DNA from: Macrostomum hystrix
Taxonomy: Eukaryota > Platyhelminthes > Macrostomidae
DNA: 64,000 bases
Assembly: GCA_950097015.1 (NCBI GenBank)
Contig: CATNEN010000037.1
Location: forward strand, 2,571,501 to 2,635,500
Reading direction: 5' to 3'
This document shows, one piece after another, positions 1 through 12,400 of this stretch (positions within the stretch are counted from its first letter, which is position 1; each line of letters begins with the position of its first letter). The notes below the pieces were generated by a model. The model saw only the letters and a list, made by a program, of their open reading frames with translations, did not search any database and was not told the origin of the DNA. A program made the translations under genes and the position numbers.

Positions 1-119
1 AAGGGACAAACACTTACATTTGAAAAGAACAAGCAGATGAATGTTCTAATTGCAATTTGAACCTCTTTACGGCATAAATGCATTACAGAACAAAATAAAA
101 ACATCCAGCTACAGTTCAG

Positions 120-575
120 GATGATCGATGAACGCCAGGGACGATGCACCAACTGTAGGCTCAGGTCTTCAAATAACTGTCGGGATGATTGATTAACGGT
201 CGGGACGATGCATTAACAGTCGGGACAGGCCTTTAAATAACTGTCGGGATGATTGATTAACAGTCGGGACGATGCATTAACAGTTGGGACAGGCCTTTAA
301 ATAACTGTCAGGATGATGCATTAACTGTCTGGTCAGGTGGTGATTTAACTGTCCCAACACTTAATCAATTGTCCCGACAGTTCAATCAGTCCAAGACCCG
401 ACAGTTAGTACTTCATCCCGACAGTTAAATCAGTCCAAGTCCCGAAAGTTAAACCACCACCTGACCCGACAGTTAGTGCATCATCCCGACAATTAATGCA
501 TCATCCCGACAGTTAATGCATCATCCCGACAGTTAATGCATCGTCCCGACAGTTAAATCACCACCTGACCCGAAA
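120..575. repeat. Inverted minisatellite with two arms of opposite orientation
   Basis: Units of about 20 bases built around CGGGACGATGCATTAACAGT run from about 120 to 335. The reverse complement of the same unit (CCCGACAGTTAATGCATCAT) runs from about 350 to 560. The outer right segment near 545-573 is the reverse complement of the segment at about 327-355, including the motif CAGGTGGTGATTTAACTGTC. The locus could therefore fold into a long imperfect hairpin. No coding potential is seen. It may be a decayed foldback element or an array that inverted part of itself. Confidence 0.75.
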
Positions 576-3500
576 TGCATCATTCATCTGTAGCAAGAGT
601 ATTTTATGAAATAAAATGCATTTCAACTGTTTTGTTCTGGAGAAAAAATCTCATCATACATCATACATACGCAACACCCAGCTGACCTAGCCGAACCAGC
701 CGGGTGAAACGATGGCCAAGCAAGGTAAGTTGCAAAAACCAATCGACCAAGTACAAAAAAATCAAAGGGGGGACCAAGGGACAAAAAAGGAAGGCGTGAA
801 GAAAAGGAAAAAGGGGAGAGAAAAAGAGCAAAGGAGAGCAAACTAAGTCATAAATAGAGAAAAAACTAAGTCGCATGGCCGGCTAAGATTTGCAGAGGTT
901 GAGCATATATGCTTGACATTCTATTTTTTTAATTTGAGGTTATATATTTGTGTTACTGATAATTTTATTGACAACCTGCCAGTAATTTAGGAATAGCTAT
1001 AATAATCCTAAGATACTATAAATAGATGTTCTTATACATGACAACAGTAGAGCCTGACTGGGATGCCAAAAATATAGTTGGGCCGGATCAGGCAGGATCA
1101 GTTTGAAAATATCGGGACTTGGGATTAGTTGCGATTGGGATTAGAAGTAGGCTAGATACAGTGGATAGATGGCAGTTGCCAGATTAGATTAGATTTCTGA
1201 CCAAAGGTTCCAACTTTCATGCATTGCCTAGGGGCAGAGTCTATGGCCCTATGTCATGTCAAACTACTAGTACTAGTTGCTACTAAGTACTAATAGTGAG
1301 CTAATACTATAATTATATTATATAATTATTATAATTTATATTATTATAATTAATAATATAGAAATGTTAAGTGATGTGATTAGTGATTACTATAACAATA
1401 TCATAGACATAATTATTATTTGATATTGAGTCACTAAAATAAATGACTAAAAAATATGGCATAAGTTTGAAACCACTCTTGTAAACATCAATCAATAAAT
1501 TAAGCTCAAGAATTGAACTAAATTCAAACTTTAAAACTTGGTGTAAATCTACTAAGCCTATGTATGCATATAAGTAATCATGCAGAAAAAATAAAATTAC
1601 ACACAAAATTAATGCACAAAAATACTGTAAGGATACCTTAGAAGTTAATGTTTTTTAGATAAAAAAACTGTTTTGGTGAACAAAGATTTTCTGACTCATT
1701 ACTTTTCAATCAGAAAAAGAAAAACAAGTATGAGTAGCTAATAGCGATATAGCTCATTCATTTGTAATATTTTACGTGACTAGTAGTAGTAGTAGATATT
1801 TTGCACAGGTAAAGGTAAGTACACCTATTTGGCCAATATTGTCAAATTAAATAAAAGTTTAAACAAGGAAAAGGCATTAGGATTTAAATAGTGTGAAAAA
1901 TACTTAATTAATGACTTTGACAAGCTTAAACAAGTTCAAAGAATTACAAAAGCATTTCAAAGGTATTATAAATAGCTCAATCAAAAGAAAGTTAGTTGCC
2001 TGATTAGAATCTCAAGCTCAAGGCTCAAATGTGGCTTTCAATAGGATTTCAAGCAAAGTCCCTAACTCCAGGGTCAGAGATGTATGCTTGTTTTTTTCAT
2101 ACATATTAATAAAGATTTTAAAGACATGAAGAAATGAAATGAATAATGCAAAATCACAAGACAAGATCACCAACCAAAGATTTGAAAAAATATTTGTTTA
2201 AATCCCGCTTAACTTTTCCCAACTCCCAGATATTTTTCCCAACTTGGTCGGGATTCTGAAAAAAGTCAGGTCCCAGCCTGTTCGGGATGAGGATTGGGAT
2301 CCTGGTTGGGCTCTAGACAACAAGCTACCTTGTGACTTTGATATTGCTCATCACAATCATTACTATATAACTTTGCTATCAATCTATAATTGGGCCTGTA
2401 GCTAACTAAAAACATTGAATAAGCATTTTATTAGATTATTTAAAAATAACTCTCATGCTAATAGTGCCAAATTTTGTTTGCAGTTTTATCTTCATCAGTT
2501 TTTATATTATTGTTTAAAAAGCTTAGCAAATTGAAAACACAAACTTTAGCTTTTTCTAGAGCCACTTAAAAGGATTGATAGCTACCCATAACAAATTGTT
2601 TGAATGTATTAAACTTTAGTATTGTTTTTGTTTTATTATTATTGTAAGAATTTTAATGTTTCAATCACAAAAAGTATTGCACTATCCAATATAATGTATT
2701 GTTATTTTGATTACTTGTTCACATCCTACTTCAAACATATTATTAGGATTTTACCATAAGCAGAATGAAATAATAAACCAGTTTGTGAGCACTAACCAGA
2801 GTTAGTGAGAGATAGGCTTTGGTAGGGTGGTCAGTGATTGTTGGGTGTGTGTTGCTCACATGTGGTGAGGGTGATGGTTGTGGCTGGTTGGTCTCACTGT
2901 ATTTAGCTGGTCAATTCAACTCCAATCCAGCTTGCTTGCTGGATTTTTTCTACCTTTACTTCTTATTTCATATGATACTTTACCATCTCCACTGCAGTAT
3001 TAGTTTTTTATTTTAAATGCTTACTCAGATAGATATAATTTGATGGAGCTTTGTCTTTGCTTGTACCTCAGCTTCACGTCCCATGTGTCCTGCCTTTGCC
3101 TTCACCTCACTAAATCATTTTAGTGTTAAAATTCTCTTACTGCAGTTGAAAATGAATAGGTTATCACTCTTTATACAGGTTGGTTTTTACAGATTTTTTA
3201 ATTGCTTGGTTTGCAAAATGTCTGAAGTGGTAGCATAAAACAATATGTGCAAACAGAAAGTACAACACTTTTCCACACTGCAATATATTTTATCATATGC
3301 TGTATCTTAACTTATTTATCTATAGCGTATTAATTAATATATGTTAAGGTGTTTAAAATTCAGAAAAGTCTAGTGAGCCAAAAAATAAGACAAAAGCAGC
3401 ATTTTATGGCTCATGAGTAGTTGACAACATTTGTTTGTTACTTTAAATATTAGATAGAGAAATAAGTATCAACAATAGCAGTTAAAAGTGAAGAGTAAAT

Positions 3501-3900
3501 TTTACTCACAGTAGATAATTTGCATAAAGTACCTTTTAGCAAGAAAAAGCAATTAAGCTGTTACAATTAATTAAACATGTTATTGTTAAAATTAAAATTA
3601 AACTTTCCATTTTCACTTACATTCACCTTTAAAGATTCTCCATGTAAAATCGACACTCACCTAAGTGATTTTGGTTTAAAGAAAACAAAAGTTCAAATGT
3701 ATGTTTTTTAAGAAACAACTTTATTTTTTAACTCTTCTAAAATATTATTTTTCCCTTCATGAGACCCTAATCTGAATAGGAAGGCGATGATCTTTAAATC
3801 AATATTTATCTAAGTGGTATAAAAATTCCTTCTAGTCTAGACGAATAATTGATTGGAGCTCAAAGTACTTTAAGAGCCAAGCAATGATTGATTTATTGCA
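576..3900. other. AT-rich gene-free region upstream of Maelstrom
   Basis: This stretch is AT-rich with short homopolymers and stop codons in all frames. I find no exon-like GC-rich block, no long tandem array and no recognisable transposon protein. The small open frame at 2819-3016 has low-complexity hydrophobic content and no flanking signals. The end of the interval presumably contains the Maelstrom promoter and acceptor region, but no specific promoter motif can be named. Confidence 0.5.
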
Positions 3901-3918
3901 GCTCAGTTGTCTGCGCCA

Positions 3919-5466
3919 ATGAGCAGCTTTCCATCAGGCGGCTACGAGGCTGCTAGCAGCGGAAAGCGCAAGAAAATTACTCATACAACCATCTTTCTGC
4001 GCGAATACCGCGCTTTGAATCCGCGATTCGGTCGCTGCCCCCTTGGCGACCCGGAACTAGTCGCCGAAGCCATGGAGGCCTTCCGCTGTCTGCCGCCCGA
4101 TGAAGTTGAGAAACTGCGTCAGCAGGCGCGGGAAGAGAACGCTGCAAGTACTGTCAGTTCCGCCGCCACTGCTGCCACTGCTGCTGCTGCTGCAGTGCCA
4201 ACTCGGACTGTTCCTACTAGGCCAACTGTTGAACAGGTGAACAGTCTGATTCCGTCAGCTGACAGCCTGCCAGACTGGCCAATAGTATTTGCTAGGGTTA
4301 GCTGGCATTTAAAATCCACAGCGAGTTACAATGCACCCTTGCTGCCAGCTGAGATTGCTCTGGTTAGATTCAGCCTGCGCGATGGTGTCACAGGCTCCGT
4401 TAATTATTTGCCAGCTATTGGTTACGACGACGTGCCAATGGGCCTGGTGTCCGAGTGCCGGGCCAACAGTCAGGGGACGCATCGCGTGCCTCTGAAGTGC
4501 CTACTGGCCGAATCTGATTGGCCAGCCGCCTGCAACCGGTTAGAGGCGGTGCTGTCAGGCTGCGACGTGTTCGCTCCGCAGGACAGCTTGAAAGATTTCA
4601 TTGACGCTGTTAACTTTGTCTACTCGCGAGCCGGCCGCAAGCCGCCAGCGAATCTGCTGCACCCGCTGCCTGTTGAGGTGCTTCTGCACCTGCTTGTTAG
4701 ACGTTGCGGCAGCAGCAGCAACAATGGCGGCGACTCTCTGGCAGCCACCTTGGGCGAGCGCGTGGTGACTCAGAAGCTTGCCACCTCAGGTTTCGATTAT
4801 GCGACTAATCACTCATGCGAATATCACAACCAGATCGACTGTCCATGGCTTTGCACCCTGCACTTGGCCCACGTGGCTGCCTGGGTGTTCTCCAGGGAGC
4901 TGTGTCCCTCCCTAGGCCTGAAAATCACAGCCAAGCACCTGCCGTCTGATCCTCCGCTAAATGCGGTCGCTGTGCCGTTTTTCTCTGTAGATGGCGCTAG
5001 CGGCGGAGGCGGCGGCGGCTTTTTCCGAGGCGGCCAGGTTGAACAACCGCGGAACGGCTTTGCTATGCCGCAGCCTCCGCCGCAGCAACCTCCGTCGAAG
5101 TTGTCGCTGCCCGTGCGCAACTTCGCCCTCGGTCGCGGCTCCGTTGGAGGATTGATCGCCGGTGGAATGTCCCTGCAGCCGCCCGTGCCTTCACCGTCGC
5201 CCTTTCCATCGCCATCGTCTTCTTTGTCATCGGTATCTTCGGTGAATGTTATCTGGCGACCATCTAGCGACCATCCGACCGGCGCTGGTGACCCTGGAGC
5301 TACTGTCGCTGGCCCATCCGTCGCATCGTCTTTGTCTTCTTTGTCCCTGACCGAGTCGTCGAATTCTCTCGCCCGAGGCAGCTTAGGCAGGAGGCGCGGT
5401 CGAGGTCGCGGCGTTGGCGGCGCCGGTGGAAGACGCGGCAACAGATCTCCAATTATTGTAGATTAA
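3919..5466 (+). CDS. MAEL: Maelstrom, piRNA-pathway protein (single exon)
   Basis: The product is about 515 residues and has no introns. The N-terminus (about residues 15-75) resembles a degenerate HMG box, with FLREYRALNPRFGRCP followed by a helix rich in Glu and Arg. Residues about 125-345 match the Maelstrom domain, an RNase H-like fold. Its EHHC-type positions are plausibly AEIALVRFSL (Glu), GTHRVPL (His), and CEYH with the following Cys (His and Cys). The family acts in nuage and nucleus in piRNA-guided transposon silencing. The tail is low-complexity Pro/Ser, then an Arg-Gly-rich segment (RRGRGRG). I chose ATG 3919 because the frame opens at a TTG just after AG acceptors at 3901 and 3906. 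The acceptor only 12-17 bases upstream of ATG suggests spliced-leader trans-splicing. An AATAAA lies just after the stop. The family call is confident; the exact metal or catalytic residues are inferred. Confidence 0.85.
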   Translation: MSSFPSGGYEAASSGKRKKITHTTIFLREYRALNPRFGRCPLGDPELVAEAMEAFRCLPPDEVEKLRQQAREENAASTVSSAATAATAAAAAVPTRTVPTRPTVEQVNSLIPSADSLPDWPIVFARVSWHLKSTASYNAPLLPAEIALVRFSLRDGVTGSVNYLPAIGYDDVPMGLVSECRANSQGTHRVPLKCLLAESDWPAACNRLEAVLSGCDVFAPQDSLKDFIDAVNFVYSRAGRKPPANLLHPLPVEVLLHLLVRRCGSSSNNGGDSLAATLGERVVTQKLATSGFDYATNHSCEYHNQIDCPWLCTLHLAHVAAWVFSRELCPSLGLKITAKHLPSDPPLNAVAVPFFSVDGASGGGGGGFFRGGQVEQPRNGFAMPQPPPQQPPSKLSLPVRNFALGRGSVGGLIAGGMSLQPPVPSPSPFPSPSSSLSSVSSVNVIWRPSSDHPTGAGDPGATVAGPSVASSLSSLSLTESSNSLARGSLGRRRGRGRGVGGAGGRRGNRSPIIVD

Positions 5467-5480
5467 CAATTAGCTGGTTG

Positions 5481-5486
5481 AATAAA
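5481..5486 (+). terminator. Maelstrom polyadenylation signal
   Basis: A canonical AATAAA lies 15 bases after the Maelstrom stop codon. A second AATAAA follows near 5543. Confidence 0.6.
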
Positions 5487-6140
5487 GTTGTCGGACTGTG
5501 TTTTGATGGGGCAGTTTTCTATTGCAGTTGCTTAATTCCCCGTAATAAAGTGGAATTCTCATACCTTCCCCAAAATCAGTGTGTGCTCAGTTTTGCTTCG
5601 AGTTCCTTCTGGATTTTTATAGTTTTGAAGCAATCCGCTTTGCTTATATGCCTAACACTGGTGGCCGGGTTACATCACTACATAGCTCACCTGCTACTTT
5701 ATAATGCACTTAGCAGTACTACTAACAGAACAATCTTCTGTCTATCATTGATAGTATTTTTACAATGCGAAGTGTTACAATTCAGGCATTTATTATCACT
5801 TAAAACATATGCTATTTGTTACCCCGCTGTTGCACTTCTTAAGAAAGCAGCTCTATTCTGAGGTTTATGATAGAAATTACGAAACAGATGTCGAAATCTG
5901 ATCGAGAACCTTAAATTTTTAATACTTGTTTTCAATATTTAAAAAAATTATAATTAAATTAATACTTTAAATTTTTTAAAATATTTTTTGTATTTAGGCT
6001 AAATGGGCTAAAACTCACTCTCTGACATTCTGTCAAGCATTCTCTTCGAGTTGCCACGCGTAAAGTTTTAATCTGTAAAATAAAATTTTTGTTCAGCGCT
6101 TCCAGGTTTTGTTGTCTTTGCTCTACTTCTTTCCGTGCTG
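5487..6140. other. Intergenic spacer between MAEL and UBA6
   Basis: AT-rich sequence with no exon-like block. The frame open at 5478-5861 encodes unremarkable hydrophobic sequence without a domain. It most likely contains Maelstrom 3' UTR remnants and the upstream flank of the tRNA-like repeat that precedes UBA6. Confidence 0.4.
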
Positions 6141-6149
6141 TGTTTGATT

Positions 6150-6410
6150 TTAGGGAGATTTTAGCTCGGTGGTTAGAGCTTCAGACTTTTATTTTGTTAT
6201 TCGCGAGTAACTGCAAATATCATGCAGATCACTGCAAAGGTCGCGAGTTCGAATCTCAGCTCAGTTCGCCCGGTTATGCAGTTCGGTTAGAGTTTCAGAA
6301 TTTTATCCCAGAGGTCGCGAGTTCGAATTTCAACCAGTGGCGCACCAGACATGCAAACGGCTGAGCCACTGGCTTAATATGTTGCCCAACTTTGCTGGGT
6401 GTTGCATCTG
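6150..6410 (+). mobile_element. tRNA-derived SINE-like repeat, apparently dimeric
   Basis: An A-box-like TAGCTCGGTGGTTAGAGC at about 6162 is followed by a B-box-like GGTCGCGAGTTCGAATCTCA near 6239. A second, shorter tRNA-like half follows: GGTTAGAGTTTCAGA, then GGTCGCGAGTTCGAATTTCA near 6313. The two halves in tandem resemble a dimeric tRNA SINE. It ends less than 100 bases before the UBA6 start. Internal RNA polymerase III promoter boxes are seen; transcription is not shown. Confidence 0.6.
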
Positions 6411-6493
6411 TCAGATCTATGTGAAGAATAGCGAAAATAGCCACAAATGCCACAAATGCGATCTTCTTGAATGCCGAATTGCAGTTTAACGAT

Positions 6494-9400
6494 ATGTCTC
6501 GTGTAGACAGTGCAGCAGCGCCCGATGGCATCGATGACAGCCTCTACAGCAGGCAGCGCTACGTTATGGGCGACGCCGCCATGCAGCGAATGGCCTCCGC
6601 TAGAGTTTTAGTCTGCGGCCTTGACGGCCTCGGCATTGAGCTAGCTAAGAACCTGACCCTAACTGGTGTCCGCCTTCTGGCTATTCAAGACAGCCGCCCC
6701 TGCGCCCCTGAAGATCTCGGCGAACAGTTCTTTGTCACAGTCGACGATGTGGCTAGTGGGGCTTCTCGTGATATAGCCAGCTCAGGGCGCTTAGCCGAAC
6801 TAAATCCATACGTCAGAGTTGAGCGTCACCATGGCAACGTGGAGCAGGCCGACGAGTGCCTAGACTACATCTCCGAATTCGACTGCGTAGCTCTTGTTGG
6901 AGCTTCGGCCGAGGCACAGCGTCGGGTTTCGGCCGCCTGTCGGGCCAGCCGGATTCCTCTGGTCTGCGCTGCCGTTCACGGCTTGTTTGGCTGCCTGTTT
7001 AACGACTTTGGCGACCTATTTCAGGTGAGCTAGAGTCAGCCAAGGTCATGACGGTCAGTCAATAACATTAGACAGTCAGCCCAAACATAAGACATTTAAC
7101 AAATAATATTAGACAGTTATCCCCTGACATGAGACAGTCAGCCAATAATATTAGACAGTTATCCCCTGACACGAGACAGTCAGCCAATAATATTAGACAG
7201 TTATCCCCTGACATGAGACAGTCAGCCAATAATATTAGATAGTTATCCCATGACATGAGACAGTCAGCCAATAATATTAGACAGTTATCCCCTGACACGA
7301 GACAGTCAGCCAATAATATTAGACAGTTATCCCCTGACACGAGACAGTCAGCCAATAATATTAGACAGTTATCCCCTGACATGTTCGAGTCTAGACAAAC
7401 AATGAGATCTAAGTAGGTCCGCCCCAACCATTCAGGTGAACGAGCCGGCTGCCGAGGAACCTCGCGAGGAATTCATCGCCTCCATCGATGCAGCCGACTG
7501 CTGCGTGCGCACCCTGGACAGCCGGACGCACCGACTCTGTCCGGGTGATCTGGTGGCCTTTCGCGAGATCCGAGGCGCCGTAAGGCTCAACCAAGGCCAC
7601 TGGCGAGTGACCGCCACCCCGACGCCCGACGCCTTTCGCATCGAGGCGTCGTCAGCCGATTTGACTGGCTACGAGTGCGGCGGCACTTTTGTATTGCGAG
7701 TGCAGCCGATTCAGCTGCAGTTCCGCCGACTGGAGCACTTCCTGGACGGCGGACCGACCGCTGAGGGTGCGTGATCGATGAACTGATCAAGAGTATTCTA
7801 TTGATATTTGATCCCCTGCGATCTTGAAAACAGTTTTGAGAAAGTCATAAGCTTTAAGAAATCTGACTAAATCCTTGGGTATCCTTACCCCGGGTAAACT
7901 TTTTCTGTTTTAGAGAACCGTCTCAGACTCCATAGACTCGTCCCAGATGACTGAGAATCGTCCCAGACTCCATTGAAACTTCACAGATGACTGAGAATCG
8001 TCTCAGACTCCATTGACACTTCACAGATTACTGAGAATGGTCTCAGACCCCATAGACTAGTCCCAGATTACTGAGAATCGTCTCGGATTCCAGGGAATAT
8101 TCCTAAATTATTGAGTAACGTCTTCACATTCTTTATAGAATCGTCTCAAACTCTATTGAATCGTCTCAAACTCTATTGAATCGTCTCAAACTCTATTAAA
8201 TCGTCTCAAACTCTATTGAATCGTCTCAAACTCTATTGAATCTTCTCAAACTCTAGAGAATCGTCTCAGACTCTATTGAATCGTCTCAAACTCTATTGAA
8301 TCGTCTCAAACTCTATTGAATCTTCTCAAACTCTAGAGAATCGTCTCAGACTCGAGAATCGGCTTAAGCTTTAGGAAAATCGTCTCAAACTCTTACGAGT
8401 ATGCCATCCCGAATTCTTTATAATCTTTCTTATTTATAGATAATTGTAAAGAATGGCCGAAATTCCGATTCAAATTCAGACTTGGGGATCACGGCATGTG
8501 TTTAGGGATTACAATTTGTGATCCCTGTTTTTGATTAGGGATAGTTTGTGCTAAAGACATGCTCTTTTTAAAATTTAGGTATAATCTTATTCAATTTAAT
8601 TTTTCAAAGTTCTAAAAATTCTTCACATTCCTTTCTCCGAAACCTAATCTTATCCCGAAAATTTTTTCCCGTGTTTGCTTTATGCAATTTTAATGGCAGC
8701 TTGTCTGGTGTTTTCAATTTGCAATGCTGCCAGGTCTATCAGACGCCCTGATAATGCCTGACCTGGGCAAGGACCGGGCCCCGCTTCGGCTGCACTGCCT
8801 CCACCTGGCTCTGCTTCGCCTCGGCCAATCAGCCACAGCCGAGGCTCTGGCCTCCGAAGCTCTGGCCTGTCTTCGGCAGGCGGCCGCCCTAACTCCAGAC
8901 GATGCGGAGTTTGTTCGCCAACTGGCCCGCGCCGCCGCCATCGGCGGTCGCCTCCAACCAATGTGTGCCCTGTTCGGCGGCCTGGCAGCCCAGGAAGTGC
9001 TGAAAGCTCTAACCGCCAAGTTCACGCCGTTTCGACAGTGGTTATATCTAGACGCTGTTGAACTATTCGGCGACGACGCAGCGTTGCCGACTCCGCCGAC
9101 GCCTGTTGAGCCGCGCTATCAACGCCTGGCCGCCTGCATGGGCGCCAGCTCCGTGGAGCGCGCCCGCCGACTCCGCCTGTTCCTAGTTGGCTGCGGAGCC
9201 ATCGGCTGCGAATTGTTAAAGAATTTCGCATTGTGCGGCTTTTGCACCGCCGGCGACGGTCGTTTGACGACCACCGACGATGACGTCATAGAAAAGTCGA
9301 ATCTCAATCGGCAGTTCCTGTTTAGACCAGGTCATATTCGTCAGCCCAAATCTTTAGTCGCTGCCGATGTTGCCAAACGAATAAATCCGCAACTGATTAT

Positions 9401-12400
9401 TGAAGGTCTTCAATTGCGAGTCGGGCCAGACACGGAGCGGACGGCTTTCACAGACGCGTTCATCAGTCGTCTGGACGCGTGCGTCAACGCGCTGGACAAT
9501 GTGGCTGCTAGGCGGTACATGGATCAGCGCTGCGTAGCCAATCAAAAGCCACTGTTCGAGTCTGGCACAATGGGCGCCAGAGGTCACGTGCAGGTTATTC
9601 TGCCGTTTGTCACTGAGTCCTACGGTGCTCAACAGGATCCAACAGAGGAGGAACAGGTGCCGTATTGCACTCTGAAGACTTTTCCCCAGCGAATCGAGCA
9701 CTGCATTGAGTGGGCCAGGTAATGGAAGCCTGTGCAGCGTGTGTATTCTGTGTCAGCTAGCACAGTGCTCAACTCAGAAACTGTGAAATTGAACGAGAAC
9801 GAGATCAAAGTCTAAAACTGCGGATTCACGATGACATTTAATTCCTAAGCTTAGGATTTTCGGGATTGGAGACACATTCGAGGATTTCTGATTGGATTAA
9901 AGTCATAACCTGAGTATTTGTTAATGTGATCTGAGTCAGAATCTAAGAATTTGAGCACACTGGAATTCGAGTCGTCTTCACTCCCCGCCTCCCCAGGGAC
10001 AAGTTTGAGAGCAGCTTCGCCTGTAAGCCGGCCCTGGTGGCCAGGCTCCTAGATGCCAACGGAGACTCTCCTAGAAACATTGCACAACGATTGGCAGCCG
10101 ACGAGTACGTCCCGGATTCTGCTGACGCGTTCCGCTACCTGCGCCAACGGCCAAGCAGCTGGACAGACTGCGTCCAACTGGCTGGCCTGAAGTTCGCCAA
10201 GTATTTTCACCACCGGGCGTTGCACATACTGCGAGCATTTCCGCCGGAGACTCGCCTACCGGACGGTACAGCGTTCTGGACTCCGCCGAAGCGACCGCCG
10301 CGTCCCATTGTGCTGGACGCCGGAGATCCGCTGCACATTAGCTGCCTGCTCAGCCTGGCCAGACTGTACGCTGGTGCCTTCTGCGTAGCGGTTCCGGCTG
10401 GTTCAGACACGGCTGAGGCTGTGGCGGCCATGTTGCCAGGCATCTCCATGCCAGAATTTGTGCCCAGCACTAAGCCAATTGAAACTGACGAATCCAAGAG
10501 TCGGGCCGAAGCCGCTGCCGACAGCTCTGGCGTCAAGTCCGCTGCTGATCCGGATGCTGTGCTGGCACTGTTTTCCAGCCTGGCCGAGCCGCTAGCCTGC
10601 AGGCCGGTTCAGTTTGACAAGGACAACGACTCTCATGTAGATGCAGTGGCAGCTCTGGCCAATCTCAGAGCGGCTATGTACGGCCTGGACATTGTCGACC
10701 GGTTACAGGTGGGACTAATTGTTTTCTTCTTCTTACAACATGCATTGCCAGACCCTCAGTTCGAGTATCCACCTTCCCAGATCGTACCAGATCCTCAGCT
10801 TCAGTATCTTCTACCTTCCCAGACCCTTAGTTTGAGTATCCACCTTCCCAGATCCTCAGTTTGAGTATCCACCTTCCCAGATCCTCAGTTTGAGTATCCA
10901 CCTTCCCAGATCCTCAGTTTGAGTATCCACCTTCCCAGATCCTCAGTTTGAGTATCCACCTTCCCAGATCCTCAGTTTGAGTATCCACCTTCCCAGATCC
11001 TCAGTTTGAGTATCCACCTTCCCAGATCCTCAGTTTGAGTATCCACCTTCCCAGATCCTCAGTTTGAGTATCCACCTTCCCAGATCCTCAGTTTGAGTAT
11101 CCACCTTCCCAGATCCTCAGTTTGAGTATCCACCTTCCCAGATCCTCAGTTTGAGTATCCACCTTCCCAGATCCTCAGTTTGAGTATCCACCTTCCCAGA
11201 TCCTCAGTTTGAGTATCCACCTTCCCAGATCCTCAGTTTGAGTATCCACCTTCCCAGATCCTCAGTTTGAGTATCCACCTTCCCAGATCCTCAGTTTGAG
11301 TATCCACCTTCCCAGATCCTCAGTTTGAGTATCCACCTTCCCAGATCCTCAGTTTGAGTATCCACCTTCCCAGATCGTCCCAGATCCTCAGCTTCAGTAT
11401 CTTCTACCTTCCCAGACCCTTAGTTTGAGTATCCACCTTCCCAGATCCTCAGTTTGAGTATCCACCTTCCCAGATCCTTAGTTTGAGTATCCACCTTCCC
11501 AGATCCTCAGTTTGAGTATCCACCTTCCCAGATCCTTAGTTTGAGTATCCACCTTCCCAGATCCTTAGTTTGAGTATCCACCTTCCCAGATCCTCAGTTT
11601 GAGTATCCACCGTCCCAGATCCTCAGCTTGAGTATCTTCTGCCTTCCCAGATCCTCAGTTTGAGTATCCACCTTCCCAGATCCTCAGTTTGAGTATCCAC
11701 CTTCCCAGATCCTTAGTTTGAGTATCCACCTTCCCAGATCCTCAGTTTGAGTATCCACCTTCCCAGATCCTTAGTTTGAGTATCCACCTTCCCAGATCCT
11801 CAGTTTGAGTATCCACCTTCCCAGATCCTTAGTTTGAGTATCCACCTTCCCAGATCCTTAGTTTGAGTATCCACCTTCCCAGATCCTCAGTTTGAGTATC
11901 CACCGTCCCAGATCCTCAGCTTGAGTATCTTCTGCCTTCCCAGATCCTCAGTTTGAGTATCCACCTTCCCAGATCCTCAGTTTGAGTATCCACCTTCCCA
12001 GATCCTCAGTTTGAGTATCCACCTTCCCAGATCCTCAGTTTGAGTATCCACCTTCCCAGATCCTTAGTTTGAGTATCCACCTTCCCAGATCCTCAGTTAG
12101 AGTATCCACCGTCCCAGATCCTCAGCTTGAGTATCTTCTGCCTTCCCAGATCCTCAGTTTGAGTATCCACCTTCCCAGATCCTCAGTTTGAGTATCCACC
12201 TTCCCAGATCCTCAGTTCGAGTATCTCTACCTTCCCAGATCCTCAGTTTGAGTATCCACCTTCCCAGATCCTCAGTTCGAGTATCTTCTACCTTCCGAGA
12301 TCCTGAGTTTGAATATCTTCTACCTTCCGAGATCCTCAGTTTGAATATCTTCTACCTTCCGAGACCCTTAGATTGAGTATCTTTAACCTTTTCAGATCCT

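Noticed and set aside
2819-3016. Small hydrophobic protein
   Set aside because: Short frame in AT-rich sequence without upstream acceptor or recognisable motif.
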